The translations under genes and the position numbers were made by a program. From Sclerotinia nivalis (Eukaryota; Ascomycota; Leotiomycetes; Helotiales; Sclerotiniaceae): a stretch of DNA of 64,000 nucleotides. The notes below the pieces were generated by a model, which had not been told where the DNA came from, ran no database searches, and saw nothing but the letters and a program-made list of their open reading frames with translations. Where the stretch lies: contig JAPEIS010000003.1 in NCBI GenBank assembly GCA_029531795.1, forward strand, positions 124,001 to 188,000, in the 5' to 3' direction. Numbering within the stretch: position 1 is the stretch's first letter; each line of letters begins with the position of its first letter. Shown in pieces: positions 36,643-48,990 of the stretch.

Positions 36643-37475
36643 GTATGTACCTCATTGTTCAATGCTCAATGTCCAATGCTTCCCGCTTCCTTCATCCACA
36701 CTCCTCCAATTACTATCATACAGATTTGCGCATCGTTTCTTATTGCAAATTGCTGCAGCGCTGACTGGTGTACCTGCATTAGAGGTGGCAGATATCCTCA
36801 ATTCTTTTTTTGACCGACTTGACAACCTATCCACAAGTACACATCACGCCTCTGTCAAACTAAACTCCACCGCAGTTTTGGATCTTCCCTCTCACAGTAT
36901 CAACGAATATTTCACGAGCTTCACGACTTTTTTACGTTCGCATCCCTCGAATCGAAGCACGGATCAGATTCCTTCCAAAGAAGCGACAAGCACAAGCATA
37001 CATACCTGCAGGTTCGCGTAACTGCCAACGATCCTGTCGTGGAGCTTCAATCGCACCTCAATTGGATTAACAAAGCTTCAAGTCCTTTTTGTAACGACTT
37101 CTACGAGCCAAACGTCTTCTTTTTCGAGTCATTTTTTTGAGGTTTTACAAGATCGTTTTGCTTTTGCGTCTTTGGCATATGCATCTATTTCACGAAAGAT
37201 AAACGACCCGTTACATTTGCGCTCGTTGTAAAAAGCAGTGATTATTTTGATTCTTCATCTCGACGATAATCTCTGCCATTATACCCAAGAATCATTGTTC
37301 CTGCTTGGTTCTAGCGACTTTTAGCTTTCTTTAGAAAAGTTTATCATATCCCTAAAGTCATCTACCCACACACACGAATAGACCACAAGTTTCAACTCTT
37401 GTTGTCCGACGTAAAATTCATACCTCTCTTCCCGGAAGACCCTTTATTGAGTCTGCCAGATCATTGTCCTTTCAG
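36643..37475 (+). other. Probable leader intron of the StuA gene
   Basis: A strong donor (AG, then GTATGT) at 36643 and a strong pyrimidine-rich acceptor (TCCTTTCAG) ending at 37475 would bound an 833-bp intron in the 5' leader. Donor choice is a guess; the acceptor is the better supported side, because the reading frame of the StuA exon is open right up to it and lacks its own ATG there. Leader introns are known for stuA in Aspergillus. Confidence 0.4.
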
Positions 37476-39912
37476 GACTTGATCATTCCAACCGAAAAAC
37501 TGGATCTTCCGTCGATATCGCAAGTGCAAACCCGGGGGCCTAACGAAATACCATATTACAACCATCACGCCGCGCAGCGACCACTGTATGTGAATGAAAG
37601 GTTGCCCGCTTTGCCTTTGCCACCGCCGCAACAGGCATATTCCTCTGGTACTTCGTCTCCCCGGGTTGGTTCACTTAGCTCCCTTGGATCTTCCTCAATT
37701 TTGAACGGAAGTTCTCATTCATCCTATACCACAGCGAGTTCCTCGAACGGTCCCAAGACCCCTTCCCCTACTCCCGCTAGCAGTGGTTTACCTGTTTCTC
37801 TTCCCCAGGGATCTTACAGTACTCCACCGTCGAACCCAGCATACTCTTACAGCCAAGAGCCTTATCAAAACAACATGAACCACGGTCCTCAAGATATGTA
37901 CTATCCTCCACACATGTCAGCTGGACAACCTCCACCACCTCAGACTGCTACATCAGGTGCATTAAGTCAATATCCTCAACATCAGCCACCGTTGCTTCAG
38001 CCTGGTCCTGCACATTATTCACCAGCGCAACAGGCACCATATGGCCAATATTATGGCAATGGACTTCAATCTCCACAATCAGCTCAAATTCCAGGATCAA
38101 TGGGTGGCCAAGGTAACGTTCTGCCACTTCCAGCAATGACCACTCAACCCGGTATGCCAAGCCAAGGTTATGGTGGACCACAACAATTTGACCAAACTGG
38201 CCAAGTTGCTCCACCCGGAATGAAGCCCAGAGTGACAGCAACTCTTTGGGAAGATGAAGGTAGTTTGTGCTTTCAAGTAGAGGCAAAGGGCGTTTGTGTT
38301 GCTAGACGTGAAGGTAAGCGGAGCTCTTTCGATTTGCCAAATTATGCTAACCCGTAAGATAACCACATGATTAATGGCACAAAATTATTGAATGTTGCGG
38401 GTATGACTCGTGGAAGACGAGATGGCATTCTGAAAAGTGAGAAAATGAGACATGTTGTGAAGATTGGTCCTATGCATTTAAAGGGTGTTTGGTAAGCAAC
38501 ACTCGTTTTTGTCTATCGATGTGCACATCTGACCAAGTATCAGGATTCCTTTCGAGCGTGCATTGGATTTTGCGAACAAGGAAAAAATTACGGAATTATT
38601 GTATCCATTATTTGTTCACAACATCGGTGCTCTTTTGTACCACCCAACGAATCAGACGCGAACGAACGCAGTAATGGCAGCCGCAGAACGTCGAAAGAAT
38701 GAGCAAAACCAAATGCGGAATCCACAAGCACCTGGTTTGCCATCATTACACCAACATCACCATCACTCAATGACTAACTCAATTGGCGCTCCTCTTCCAG
38801 GTCCACAGCACTCCCTCGCGCCTCATCCAAATGTTGGTCGACCTGCTCTCGAAAGATCACACACGTTCCCTACTCCTCCCACGAGTGCGTCCAGTGTAAT
38901 GGGTAGCATGGATAATTCTAACGGTAACTTCCAATGGCCTGGGCAATCTATGGGCAATGTGCAAGGTACCAATCCCCTGTCTATTGACACAGGATTAAGT
39001 AATGCTCGCTCAATGCCAACCACTCCAGCTACTACCCCTCCTGGAACGTCGGTTCAATCGATGCAACAGTATCAACAGGCTCAACAACCTTATGACTCAA
39101 GACAGATGTATTCTCAAGCACCTCCGCCTCAAAACGCTTACGCACAAGCCCCACCTCCTCAGCAAAGCATGCCTCAATACTCGCAACAGCCAAATTCATA
39201 CATCAAGAATGAAATGGGACCACCATTAGCGAGAGCACCAGATGCTGAACCTCAACATCATGAACCGAAGGATTCAAATGGAATGATTCATCACCAAGGA
39301 AACGGTCAAGTTGAAGAAGAACATGATCAGGATCACGATGGTGGTGAATACACTCATGATAGCCAGGGCAACTACGATTCAAGTCGTCGGCCATACAATT
39401 ATTCAAACGGTCCCGCTGTAGGATCAATAACAGGTGAACATACTCATTTGTCACCCGAGATGACTGGCTCACCAAATCATCCAGCTTCCGGTCGAGCAAC
39501 TCCTAGAACGGCGTCTGCACCACAGTCATACTATGCTCAACAGCAAGGTGGCTACAGTACCCCTCCGAGAATACAACCACCTTCGAGTAATTTGTATAAT
39601 GTAGTTAGTCAAGAACGTGGAACAGCTAATGGAAGCACAGGTGGTGATGTGTACGCGCCACAATCAGATCTTGGATCTTCCATGTCTAATGGTTATGCTG
39701 GTCAGCAAAACATCATGAACGGAGCCCCTACGAATAACAAACGTGGCAGAGATGATGATGAGGATGGTCGACCATCAAGTAGAGGTCCAGGAATGGCCGA
39801 TGCTGATGGTTTGAAGAGACGGAAAACAATTCGTGAGGGATCCGTTTCTGGCCCATCTTACAATCCAGGGCTAAACCGAGCTCAATCGACCATTACACAG
39901 CGACGCCGGTAA
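37476..39912 (+). CDS. stuA: APSES transcription factor, StuA/ASM-1 type
   Basis: Fungal regulator of conidiation, hyphal growth and dimorphism that binds DNA through its APSES domain. Secure coding exons are 37875-38313, 38359-38491 and 38544-39912, giving 646 aa from the ATG at 37875 ([13 protein letters not shown]), which matches where family members start. The APSES domain is split by both introns: [20 protein letters not shown], then [20 protein letters not shown] and [21 protein letters not shown], then [20 protein letters not shown] and the [11 protein letters not shown] end. The rest is P/Q/S-rich, with a basic KRGRDDD / LKRRKTIRE nuclear-localisation region near the C-terminus. The same frame stays open for 133 codons upstream of that ATG, back to the acceptor at 37475; see findings. 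Transcription of the secure part is typical; the longer N-terminus is inferred. Confidence 0.93.
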
Positions 39913-42900
39913 CTCGGATCGATGATTTTGGACGCATATTTTTCACACTTTCTTCCGGTGATCTGACTTTTCTAATCATGATCAACTGTCTTTTTCATTC
40001 TTTGGCTCGCGCCATAAAAGCATTCTCGGCAATCATAAGCACACTCTTTGAAAGAAAATTTCCTTTTTATTTTCACGATTGTCTTTGTATTCGCCGAACA
40101 TAGATTTGGCAAATTATTCGAACCTGGAATGACGAGTTTATGACTGAAATTTTTTAGATGACCCTTAATGCGGATCATCGAAACGGCCTAACGAATTTAC
40201 GCTTTGCAAACATGGGAAAGGAAATAATCTGTTGAGAAATGATCCTAAAGATACACATGCAAGCGGGATTTTTTATTTGGGGATTTTCTTTTGCACTCGA
40301 GAACAAAAAACGAAACGCGCCTATTAATGACACTCTAGGCGTCGACATGAAACATTTGGGATTTGGGCTTTTTGTGTTTTTCATTCATGGGAAAGGCTTA
40401 AATGATTTGTTTTTGTTCAGATGAATGACCAAAATAATGAATGGGGCCACCTTTCTCTTCAATTTTTACAACACCGAGAAACCTATCTCAATGACTTTTT
40501 TTTTATGATGTCGGGAAGGATGGATAGAGAAGGAAAACTGGATCACTGAACAGGAACCTAAGAGTTTTGTTTAATGCTTTTGGTTCTTCATTCCTTAACC
40601 AACTTCTGGTTTCTTTGCATTTTGGTTGAGCTCTTTTTAGGGCTTTACTTATTTACACACAATTTTATGATGATTTATGACCTTTTCCTTTTTATCTTGT
40701 TAGTTGTTGCAGTTGTTGGTTTCTTGGCTTTTTGTGGAGATGAAGATGGTATGAAATTCTATCTATGATGGATGATTTTGATATAAACGAAAGGGATGGA
40801 TGGAATGTGTTTGTGAAAGAGGTACGAAGCTTGAAATGTTTTGTAACTCATTCTGAAATGCAATCCAATGGAATGGAAATGGGGAATGGAATAGGAATTG
40901 AATGTTGAATGACTTTATGATGAAGATGGTTGGATGGTTAGGATGATGGTATGGATGGATGGATGAAAGGATGAATGGATGGGTTGGGGTAATATTGGAA
41001 TATTTGACAGATCAAGATACAAAAATTTAAAAGTTGTTGATGAATTTTGTTGGGGTTTGTGATGTTGATGTGAATGACGGATGTGATGTGATGTGATGTG
41101 ATTCTCTACTTATATATGGGGCAGGTGTATAATGATGTATTTCAATAGTGATTTTTGGATAACAATACTTTGTAACTTCGTAACTCCGTAACTCCTAGTG
41201 GAGACTTCAACTCTTTATCCCTTCCTCACTCTGCACTCTGCATTCTCTACTCTGCTCCTTCATCCGGGATATTACTAGGTAGGTAGGTAGGTAGATAGTT
41301 TACTATAAATAATAAGTCCGCTTAGGGTACTTAGGAGGTGGGTGGGTAATGTGTATGTAGACCCTTGTACGTGGTACCGAAGTTACCCCGCCATGGATCT
41401 CAACTGATCTGAGTATCGAATTCAGTTGCATTTTGGCTTTTCTGGCGAACCATTGTTAAGTAATTCAAGTTTTGGTTGGGGAGTCCCCCGCAATTGGGGT
41501 CATTACACCACGACTTACGTTATGTAACTAAGAAGTCCTGGCTTTTACGCTTGGTCAAAACTAATCTTACCCTCGCCAGCACTCTTTTAGGATAATACAG
41601 ACCGGGAGAAATTCATTGTAATGATGGAATCAGGTGAAGCGCGTCTGAAAAGCCAATGCATGGACAAGGATGGTAGAGAAAGGAGTAAGGAAAACGTCAT
41701 TGAACTTGAAATGGATATGTCCCCGGTCTTTGATGAGGAAAAAATATCACCGATTACCACTTCCAACTTCCCATCTCTCCATCTCTTCGCCAAGCCATCG
41801 CACTCTCTGACTGATTGGGAACATGATAAAAACGGTTCTAGCCACAGCAGACTAGAGGAACTCAGATATGGCTCTTCGCTCCATTCCCTACAGACCACGC
41901 CAAACTAAACACAATACCCGAGCTCTCCATCGTAGATTACTCAATAGCATCTAGCAGTTCTAGCAATAACATCTGTTGCTCCCCTAAAACACTAACTGTT
42001 CCTCTCAAACGAAGGTATTTCAATACCTGATTTTGAAAACCAAGGGTCCCTCAAAAGGTCGCTTGATGAAGGTCGTTTGCTGGCATCATACTGCAAAATC
42101 CATCGCAGTATGTGCATGATTTGTTTCGACTCTTTATAATAGCCATACCATAACCATTGACTTCATTCAGCTAACTCAGCCTCGCTTCTCTCACTGCATC
42201 TCACTTGCTTCGGCACAGTCATTGTGGCTATCTCTATTGCGCAACCCGTTATAGTCATGCTTTCATGTGCCGAAACGCGCATCCATACTTAGGATCCGCA
42301 TTACCTATTACCATTCCGGGTTCAATTCGGTTGTTCCATAGCCGTCAAGCCATGGTAGGATTTCTCAGTGGAGAAGATCGGCGTAAGTGTTCGCGGTAAC
42401 ATACTCTTTTTAGCCAGGGCGAAATATCATCCTTGCCTAGTGAGATAAGATAGAGCTGAGCCGTGGTCTTGGAGAGCAATGTATTGAAATAAAGGGAATT
42501 ATAGAATGCTGTGCCTTGATGATACGGAAGGATGAAACAAACGGCATTCAGCCTCACGTGAGGTTATAACGGGACTGTGATCAACCTCTATCAATGACAT
42601 AACCTCTGCCACTTGGCTGTCAGAAAATGACGACTCTGAAGAATCCATATATACCAAATGATTGCAAGAGATATCAAATAAATATATTGCTGTAAAGAAG
42701 ATGGTTTTTATGGTTGTTATAAATTTGGTTCTCTAGAGCTGAGGATAACCATAAACTTTCATGTTGTGCGACCTCAGATGACGGATGGAAGTATTTTAAT
42801 GCTATTTGGGACTAGCCACACACTCTATTGTTTATATGAAAGACGGCAGAGATCTTTATGACTGGAATCCTACTCAACCTAAATAATCCGTTACTAGCCC

Positions 42901-43146
42901 TTACAATCTTGGACGGCCGTATGATATCATATCTGCTATACATAGTATCTTAACTTTGGATTAGCTATGATTGAGTGAATTGACCTATTATAGAAATGTA
43001 CGAATCCAGGTGCATTAGCTATAGGCACTCAACAGCAGCTTGCAAAAGCTCCATACCAATATTACCCCGGGACTTTCAATACATACCATATTTGATTCAA
43101 GAATTTTAAATACACTCACACTAGTTCCTATTCTTTCTCATACATC
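39913..43146. other. Intergenic downstream of stuA
   Basis: About 3.2 kb. There is a 95-codon ATG frame at 41621-41908 with no known domain, opposed by an overlapping minus-strand frame. Several short GGAT- and GTAG-type repeats occur (around 40940-41000 and 41276-41295). No other gene seen. Confidence 0.45.
41621..41908 (+). CDS. Hypothetical small protein, doubtful
   Basis: Intronless ATG frame of 95 codons. Acidic and hydrophilic (ERSKENVIELEMDMSPVFDEE), with no signal peptide or membrane helix. No family recognised. An overlapping frame of similar length exists on the other strand, so chance openness is possible. Confidence 0.2.
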   Translation: MMESGEARLKSQCMDKDGRERSKENVIELEMDMSPVFDEEKISPITTSNFPSLHLFAKPSHSLTDWEHDKNGSSHSRLEELRYGSSLHSLQTTPN

Positions 43147-44670
43147 ATGCCTCAAGTTTATTGCTCTCTCTGTGGAGCTCCCATACATGAGGGCGGTACT
43201 TTGTAAGTTCCAAATTCAATACACTTCTGCTGTTATTACCATTCTGGCATAGAGTATCTGAGAAGCTTGTATTTCTCTGGAAAGAGTTCCCCAATGAGCT
43301 ATTACAGTTGTCTACTTCTCTTTCTCTAGATGTCCAAGTGCACATCAAAATCATAATCATTGTGACCCGGGAGAAAAGCCAGGGTATCTTGTAATGAACC
43401 TCTATCACGTTATCATCAACCAGTACATAGTTCAATGTTGTTCTCTGTCCATATTCTTTGTGTCTTTCAACCACATTTGCAATACCATTTTTAACCACAC
43501 TTCACAGAGTCGATCAACCCACCGAATGGCTCACTAAGTCTCTCCTCCTAACAATTGCCTACTCCACTTCCCCCAATTTCACGCTTGACGCATATTTTCC
43601 TCGCAATTGTTCACCTGGTACATCTTACTCCTTTCATCTGGGACCTACATCACCCCCAGAATCCACTCGTCACATCCTAAAACTCCCCGCAAAACCCCAC
43701 GGTGAATCGACGAGCTTCGACATACTTTCTATACCCACCTTACCTTCCAATTCTGACCTGTCTAGCTCATCATCGACTACTTCAGATCTATACTCTTCAA
43801 CCGGAGAACCGATATCACCCGGACAAACTGTCACAGCATTTGCCGTTAAAACTCAAAAGTCCACACCATCTCCCATTCAAAATAGAGGAGGTGATCTCTT
43901 CATCCCCATTCATGAAGCTTGCATGGAAATTGCTGAACATTATTTCACTACTACATCCGATTCCAGTACCTCCGAACAAGAAACATCCCCAACAAATGGT
44001 AAAATCACAGACATTCATTCCCTTTGGGAAGTTCTCTATCGAAGCTTACTTGGCGAGGCCGTTCCATTATCATATCCCTATATACTAGAGGAACCACATG
44101 ATTATTATGGGGGGAGGAGTTGTAGGAATGTATATTGGGAGCCTGACGATGATGAGGTTTTTGGTCCGGTATGTTCCCCCTTTCTTCCCACCTTGTCTCT
44201 CCTCAAAGAAGTAAAAAATAAACTAATAAAAATGCATTGAAAATAGCTACTCGAAGCAAATCCACTTTCCAATTCCAACTTTGAAAGCATAATACAACAG
44301 CATATATCCTCTTTCCCTTCACCCACCTCCTCTAGTTCCATCCCTTCTCTATCAGACTTCCCTTCAATTCCCTGGTTATGGGATATGGATATCTTATCTA
44401 TCATCGCCTCCAAATGTGCTGCAAATGTAAGATTTCTTGATGTTTGCAATTTGTTGGCTTATAACAGCGATATATACATTCCACGTTCATCCTCGCCCTC
44501 GGGCATGAAAAGTGACGGAAACTGAGGGAGAGGGAAAAGAAAATTTGGGAAGAGAAGTAAAAGATTTGAGTATCCCATTGAGTTTACGCAACCGAAGAAG
44601 GATCTGGAAGATTCTTGAAACAGCTCGAGTAGGAGATGTGGAGGAGATGGAGGGTAGCGGGCGAGCGTGA
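43147..44670 (+). CDS. F-box-like ascomycete protein
   Basis: Predicted 346-aa protein of an expanded, poorly characterised ascomycete family that often carries an F-box. Exons are 43147-43202, 43508-44168, 44247-44426 and 44527-44670; phases close. The N-terminus has the zinc-ribbon-like CSLCGAPIHEG. The middle has the family block FIPIHEACMEIAEHYF and the segment SLWEVLYRSLLGEAVPLSYP, and the C-terminus has SIPLSLRNRRRIWKILE, which is the most diagnostic stretch. That last block is reached only through the GTAAGA to CTGAG intron. The first intron is long (305 bp), and an alternative or extra exon inside it cannot be excluded. A canonical F-box is not obvious. If functional it may act as a substrate adaptor, but that is inference. 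Confidence 0.7.
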
Positions 44671-45773
44671 TGGATACGAGTTAGATTGCGTTGAGACGAA
44701 TAAGAGCTTGAGTGAAATTTTTTGATGGGCGTTCCTTTTCTGTTATCTGCTATGTTGTGTAGTAAAAAAGCAAATTATATCTTGTTCTTTCTTCTTCCGC
44801 CTGCGCCAGATATTTCAATTCCTCAATAATTAAGTCCATGACTTCGTATCAGAACAACTTTTCCTCGAATCCCTCATGCTTCTTTCCAAACATTATATTT
44901 TATTTCCTTTCATGATCCAATATTCTCCACATTCACATTTCCGTCTCCCTCTCTATTCCTTAATATTATCTCGAAATTGTTATCTAGGTTTTCCGAAACA
45001 ATATTTGTATGTTCTAGGCTCTGCCAATTTTTGAAGTTCTTTCCCGTCCTTTCCTTCACTGAATTACCTCAATCCCACGTTGTATGAAATCTTATCATGG
45101 ATTCAAACTCCCATCCTATATCTCTAGATCTCATCATGATATTATCCGTATTATCAAAATACCTTTATATCCAACAATCACCTTACCATTAACATGGGTG
45201 TTTATAATTAAGTATAGTAGGCCCATCTTGACTAAACTAACTTCAGTACTTACTTACTCCAAATCCTCATAAAATCCCCAAATCAATAGTAAATCAATAC
45301 CAACCCACTCTCCACCTCAATCCACAAATCAAACAATTAATCCAAATGCAAATTACACTTACAAGCACCAATCACGAACAAGACCAAAAAAAAGCAGTAA
45401 AAAGTTATAAAGCAAATACCCGGGCCCAGGCAATCTTATATTTTTCTAAAAAAGCGACTATGTATATCCAGTATATAAAAGTCCAACCCAATCCAAACCA
45501 AACATGAAACAAAAAAGGAAAATATTGATACAGTTCATCCACTTCATCTACTTCACCCCCTGCATCCACCAAGATATCCAAAGGCGTATCCTTGTCTTTT
45601 CCTCCGAAAACTCTAGAAAAACTGCTGGAGGGGGACTCGGATCTTATCTCTTCGCGTCCTGAGAGGAAGGCAATCGAAAAGACCTCACATAGGTAGGTAG
45701 TAAAAGCCAACCCGAGACCCTCCCTCCGATCAAGCCTCGAGAACCAAGAGTCCCCTCAAAAAAGGCACCCAGC
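44671..45773. other. Intergenic, no gene seen
   Basis: About 1.1 kb between the 3' ends of the F-box-like gene and the small secreted protein gene. A minus-strand open frame at 45405-45710 has no ATG and no recognisable feature. Confidence 0.5.
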
Positions 45774-46167
45774 TTAAATCCAAACACATCCAGTACCACT
45801 CTGGCCACAAACCATCTAAAGAAATCAACTCATTAGCAAATATTCATCCACTTCATCCATCCACTCATTTCCCATAAACATCCTCTTCTTCTTCATCTCC
45901 CATATCCTCATCTCAAAAAGTAAAGAAGAAAAAAAGAAAACTTACAACAGTATTAGAACCACTACCCGGACAAACCATCACATCACAAGTTCCAACCTGT
46001 CCCTTGCATCGACAATTCGTTTGACCAGAAACCTTTCCTCCTTGACAGCCCGGAAGAATGTTCTTGCAATTAGCGCGGGATTCGAGATCACGACTTTCGA
46101 GATCGGTGGGGATGGCGAGGACGCTGGTGAAGAGGAGGGTGATGATGGGGAGGGTGAAGAATTGCAT
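45774..46167 (-). CDS. Small secreted cysteine-rich protein
   Basis: Predicted 87-aa secreted protein from exons 46167-45946 and 45815-45774. A clear signal peptide spans about residues 1-19 (MQFFTLPIITLLFTSVLA), followed by a short spacer with two LESR repeats (DLESR DLESRA) that may be a processed propeptide. The mature part holds eight cysteines, enough for four disulfides. The last exon of only 14 codons, including the stop, contributes two of the eight cysteines (VCGQSGTGC) and follows the pattern of the preceding stretch (VMVCPGSGS), so the splice is believable. No known family was recognised. Such small cysteine-rich proteins are often effectors, surface or antimicrobial proteins, but that role is inferred. 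Confidence 0.75.
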
Positions 46168-48187
46168 TTTGATTGATTGATTTTTGGGGGTTGTTGTGGA
46201 TTGGTGGTTGGATTGGTGGTTGGGAGTTTGTTGTGATTGTGTGGATGTGAATGTGAATGTTGTTGTTGATGATGATGTTGATGATGTAGAAAGTAATTCT
46301 CGAGGTCTCATCTCGACGCTTTATATATTTGAATTTTCCCCGGTCCTACAAACACATCATCTCATCTCATCTCATCACCCTCCTTTCCATCATTCATTTC
46401 GTAACAAAGCCTCGGCGGTCATCCCATTAGGATCATGAAACTCACATCTACGTACAGTATTTTACGAAACGTCCTTACATGTCCCTCATCAACGACTATT
46501 GTTCTCCAATATCTTCATTCTACACAGCTCAGCACAGCTCAGCATATCCCGCGACCAGGAAATCCATCTCGTAAACAATCTACATCTTCTTGGCCTTGAC
46601 GTACACACCCTATAATGAGTCTATAACGGTAATCACCCCTTCTAATCTAACCCCTCTATAATCTTATCAATCCTGATGATTGATCCTGAAATAAAGGTTA
46701 TGCATCTGGAAAGATCTAAGCCGAGCTGCTCAGCTTGGCGCTTACTGAATAAACAAACGCCGTTGCGCAATCTGGGCCGCCAAGCCATGTAGGGACAGGT
46801 AAAGAACTTCTTTACCTTTGATATTTCGTAGTTTTATTTCCAGCTTACTACGCACTACATCCTTATTCCTATACCTTGAGAATATCACACATCCCCTATG
46901 AATCCCATTGAAAAGGGTTAATAAGCGAGAATCGTATTAAAATCACTGACCAATATTGATGCCAATCTCAACCGAGGTCTCCATCCACATATTGATAATT
47001 GCGTAGCGCTCACCCAAAGAAATCTAAACCCATAAAAATTAAAAGGTAAATCCCCAGCCAGTCCATCATAACCAACTCATGGATAATCGCCATCCTTCTG
47101 TCGTTTCTGCACTGCCGCCAGGATCAAGAGTGGAAACTTATAACCGCTAATTAGCGGTTAATCGCAAACCAAGCCGAGAGGAATTCGGAAGGTCCGTCAC
47201 AGGTCGACTCAAAAGGAAGATATAGGGCTATGAATGAGATCATTCTGTAAGCTTCTAAGAGATTGGGTTAATATTAAGGTTGAATTAGTAGGATTTAGTG
47301 CAGGGAGTTTTCTTGTGCACGTGGGTATTTGGCGGCTAAATAATTAAGGTTAACGATGTTGATGATGATGAAGGGGTGATAATAATGTTATGGATAGAGT
47401 GGATTGATGTATAGGGCTAGAAAGGAGAAAGGAGAGGAGAAGAAAGGTGATTCGCAATGAGTTACATTAAGGTTAAAATGAATGTGAGATCTTAGAATAT
47501 GGATGCGGGGGAAGATTCAGCTAGTACCGATTAGGTCTAGTAGCCTTGCATTTGGCCCCCCTTAGTACTGTATCACCTAAGAACTAACTATCAACAACTT
47601 CCACAAAATTCTAAGTATAGGATATCATTTTTGGTAAGGAGGTTTATGATTTCATGTAAACTATCAATCCAATTATAGAACACGATTCTACCACCCACCA
47701 TAACCATAACCACAACAACATCGCAATGGCAGTCCCCGGCTTGAAAACCAACAGCTTCTCGCTTCTCTTGCTCTCAGCCTCTCCTCTCACAGCATATTCA
47801 AAATATCACAGAGGTACATTGGACATTTCTTCCTTATTAAAATCATACAAGCGGGTAATCTCCAATTCGGCGCGATAGACCTCCAACTCAACCAACTCAA
47901 CCCATGAGTAACAGGATAGAGCTTAAAAATAGCGTCTTAAGAAGCAAAACATCAAAGTATTTCAAGCCGCAGTTCCCGACGGGTAGTAATAATCGTGATT
48001 TTTCGTCAAATGTCTCATTATGTATCCACCCGTTTAATGCGTGGAATTCAATGGCTTATACCCAGTGTCTACCCATGCCATAATTTCTCATAGATAAGCG
48101 CCAAATAAACCCAATGTATAGCCTACTCATCATCCCCGTTATTAACTACACTTCACACCAATATCACATATAAGTTTAGAGGTACCG

Positions 48188-48300
48188 CTCTTCTCTTCTC
48201 TTCTCCCCTCTTCTCTTCTCCCCTCTTCTCTTCTCTTCTCCCCTCTTCTCTTCTCCCCTCTTCTCTTCTCTTCTCCCCTCTTCTCTTCTCCTCCTCTCTT
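48188..48300. repeat. CTTCT/CCCCT minisatellite
   Basis: About 110 bp of TCTTC units with CCCCTCT inserted at 10-20-bp intervals, purine/pyrimidine asymmetric. It is open in several frames but is not coding. Confidence 0.9.
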
Positions 48301-48555
48301 CATCTCTCCCAATTAAACAACATACATCTAACCCATCTATATCTACATTTATATCCACGTTCATATTTCCATCCATATTCACATTCCCATTTCTATCTTG
48401 ATCTCAATTTTCATTTCAATCCTCATCCTCATCCTCATCCCCATCCCAACCTATCCATTCATCTATCAATTTTCAATACCCTACACATCTAACAAACCAT
48501 TACACCTCTATTATTTAATCATATGTTATCCCTACAAAAAAAAAAAAAAAAAATA

Positions 48556-48630
48556 CTTCCATTTCCACTTCCATTTCCATTTCCACTTCCATTTCCATTT
48601 CCACTTCCATTTCCACTTCCACTTCCACCT
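48556..48630. repeat. TTCCATTTCCAC hexamer repeat
   Basis: About 12 units of the hexamers TTCCAT and TTCCAC, directly after a poly-A run of about 16 (48538-48553). Confidence 0.9.
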
Positions 48631-48710
48631 ACTTGTACCTCCTCCCACCTCCTCCCACCCACCCCACCGCATCACCTCACCTCACCTATCAATCCAACCA
48701 ACAAATAAAC

Positions 48711-48990
48711 CTTCCTTCCCACTTCCCACTTCCCACTTCCCACTTCCCACTTCCCACTTCCCACTTTACATTTTCCATTTCCTCCGACCAGGCGCATATA
48801 TCAAACATAGCATCCTTTCCACCCCTAAATATTAATTCATAAATACCTCCTCTACCTCCTCTACCTCCTCTACCTCCCCAAATCCCCAAATCCCCCAATA
48901 ACTTCTACATTCACCAGCATACCACTATCAATCTCAATCATCATCAATCTCAATCATCATCAATCTCAATCATCATCAATTTCAACCATC
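48711..48990. repeat. Cluster of ACTTCCC, ACCTCCTCT and CAATCTCAATCATCAT repeats
   Basis: Three separate tandem arrays in a row: a heptamer ACTTCCC about eight times (48711-48766), a nonamer TACCTCCTC about four times (48843-48880), and an 18-bp unit CAATCTCAATCATCATCA about three or four times (48918-48990). Confidence 0.85.

Larger units (their letters stand above)
24064..37475. other. Very long gene-poor region upstream of the StuA gene
   Basis: About 13.4 kb without any reading frame that looks like protein or that can be joined by splicing into a recognisable domain. It includes AT-rich stretches, pyrimidine-rich leader-like DNA (35300-36600), several short tandem repeats, and a small Cys-rich frame at 27175-27351. 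The right-hand 2 kb is probably the 5' leader of the StuA gene, with introns and upstream ORFs. The remainder may be promoter and enhancer DNA or hold long noncoding transcripts. Confidence 0.5.

Noticed and set aside
36587..37021. 144-codon plus-strand frame ahead of stuA
   Set aside because: It begins at a GTG, overlaps a likely leader intron, and has no domain. At most an artefact of the leader.
45405..45710. 101-codon minus-strand frame
   Set aside because: No ATG start and no recognisable feature.
48398..48835. 145-codon frame rich in Ile, Pro, His and Phe
   Set aside because: Built from tandem pyrimidine repeats and poly-A; not protein-like.
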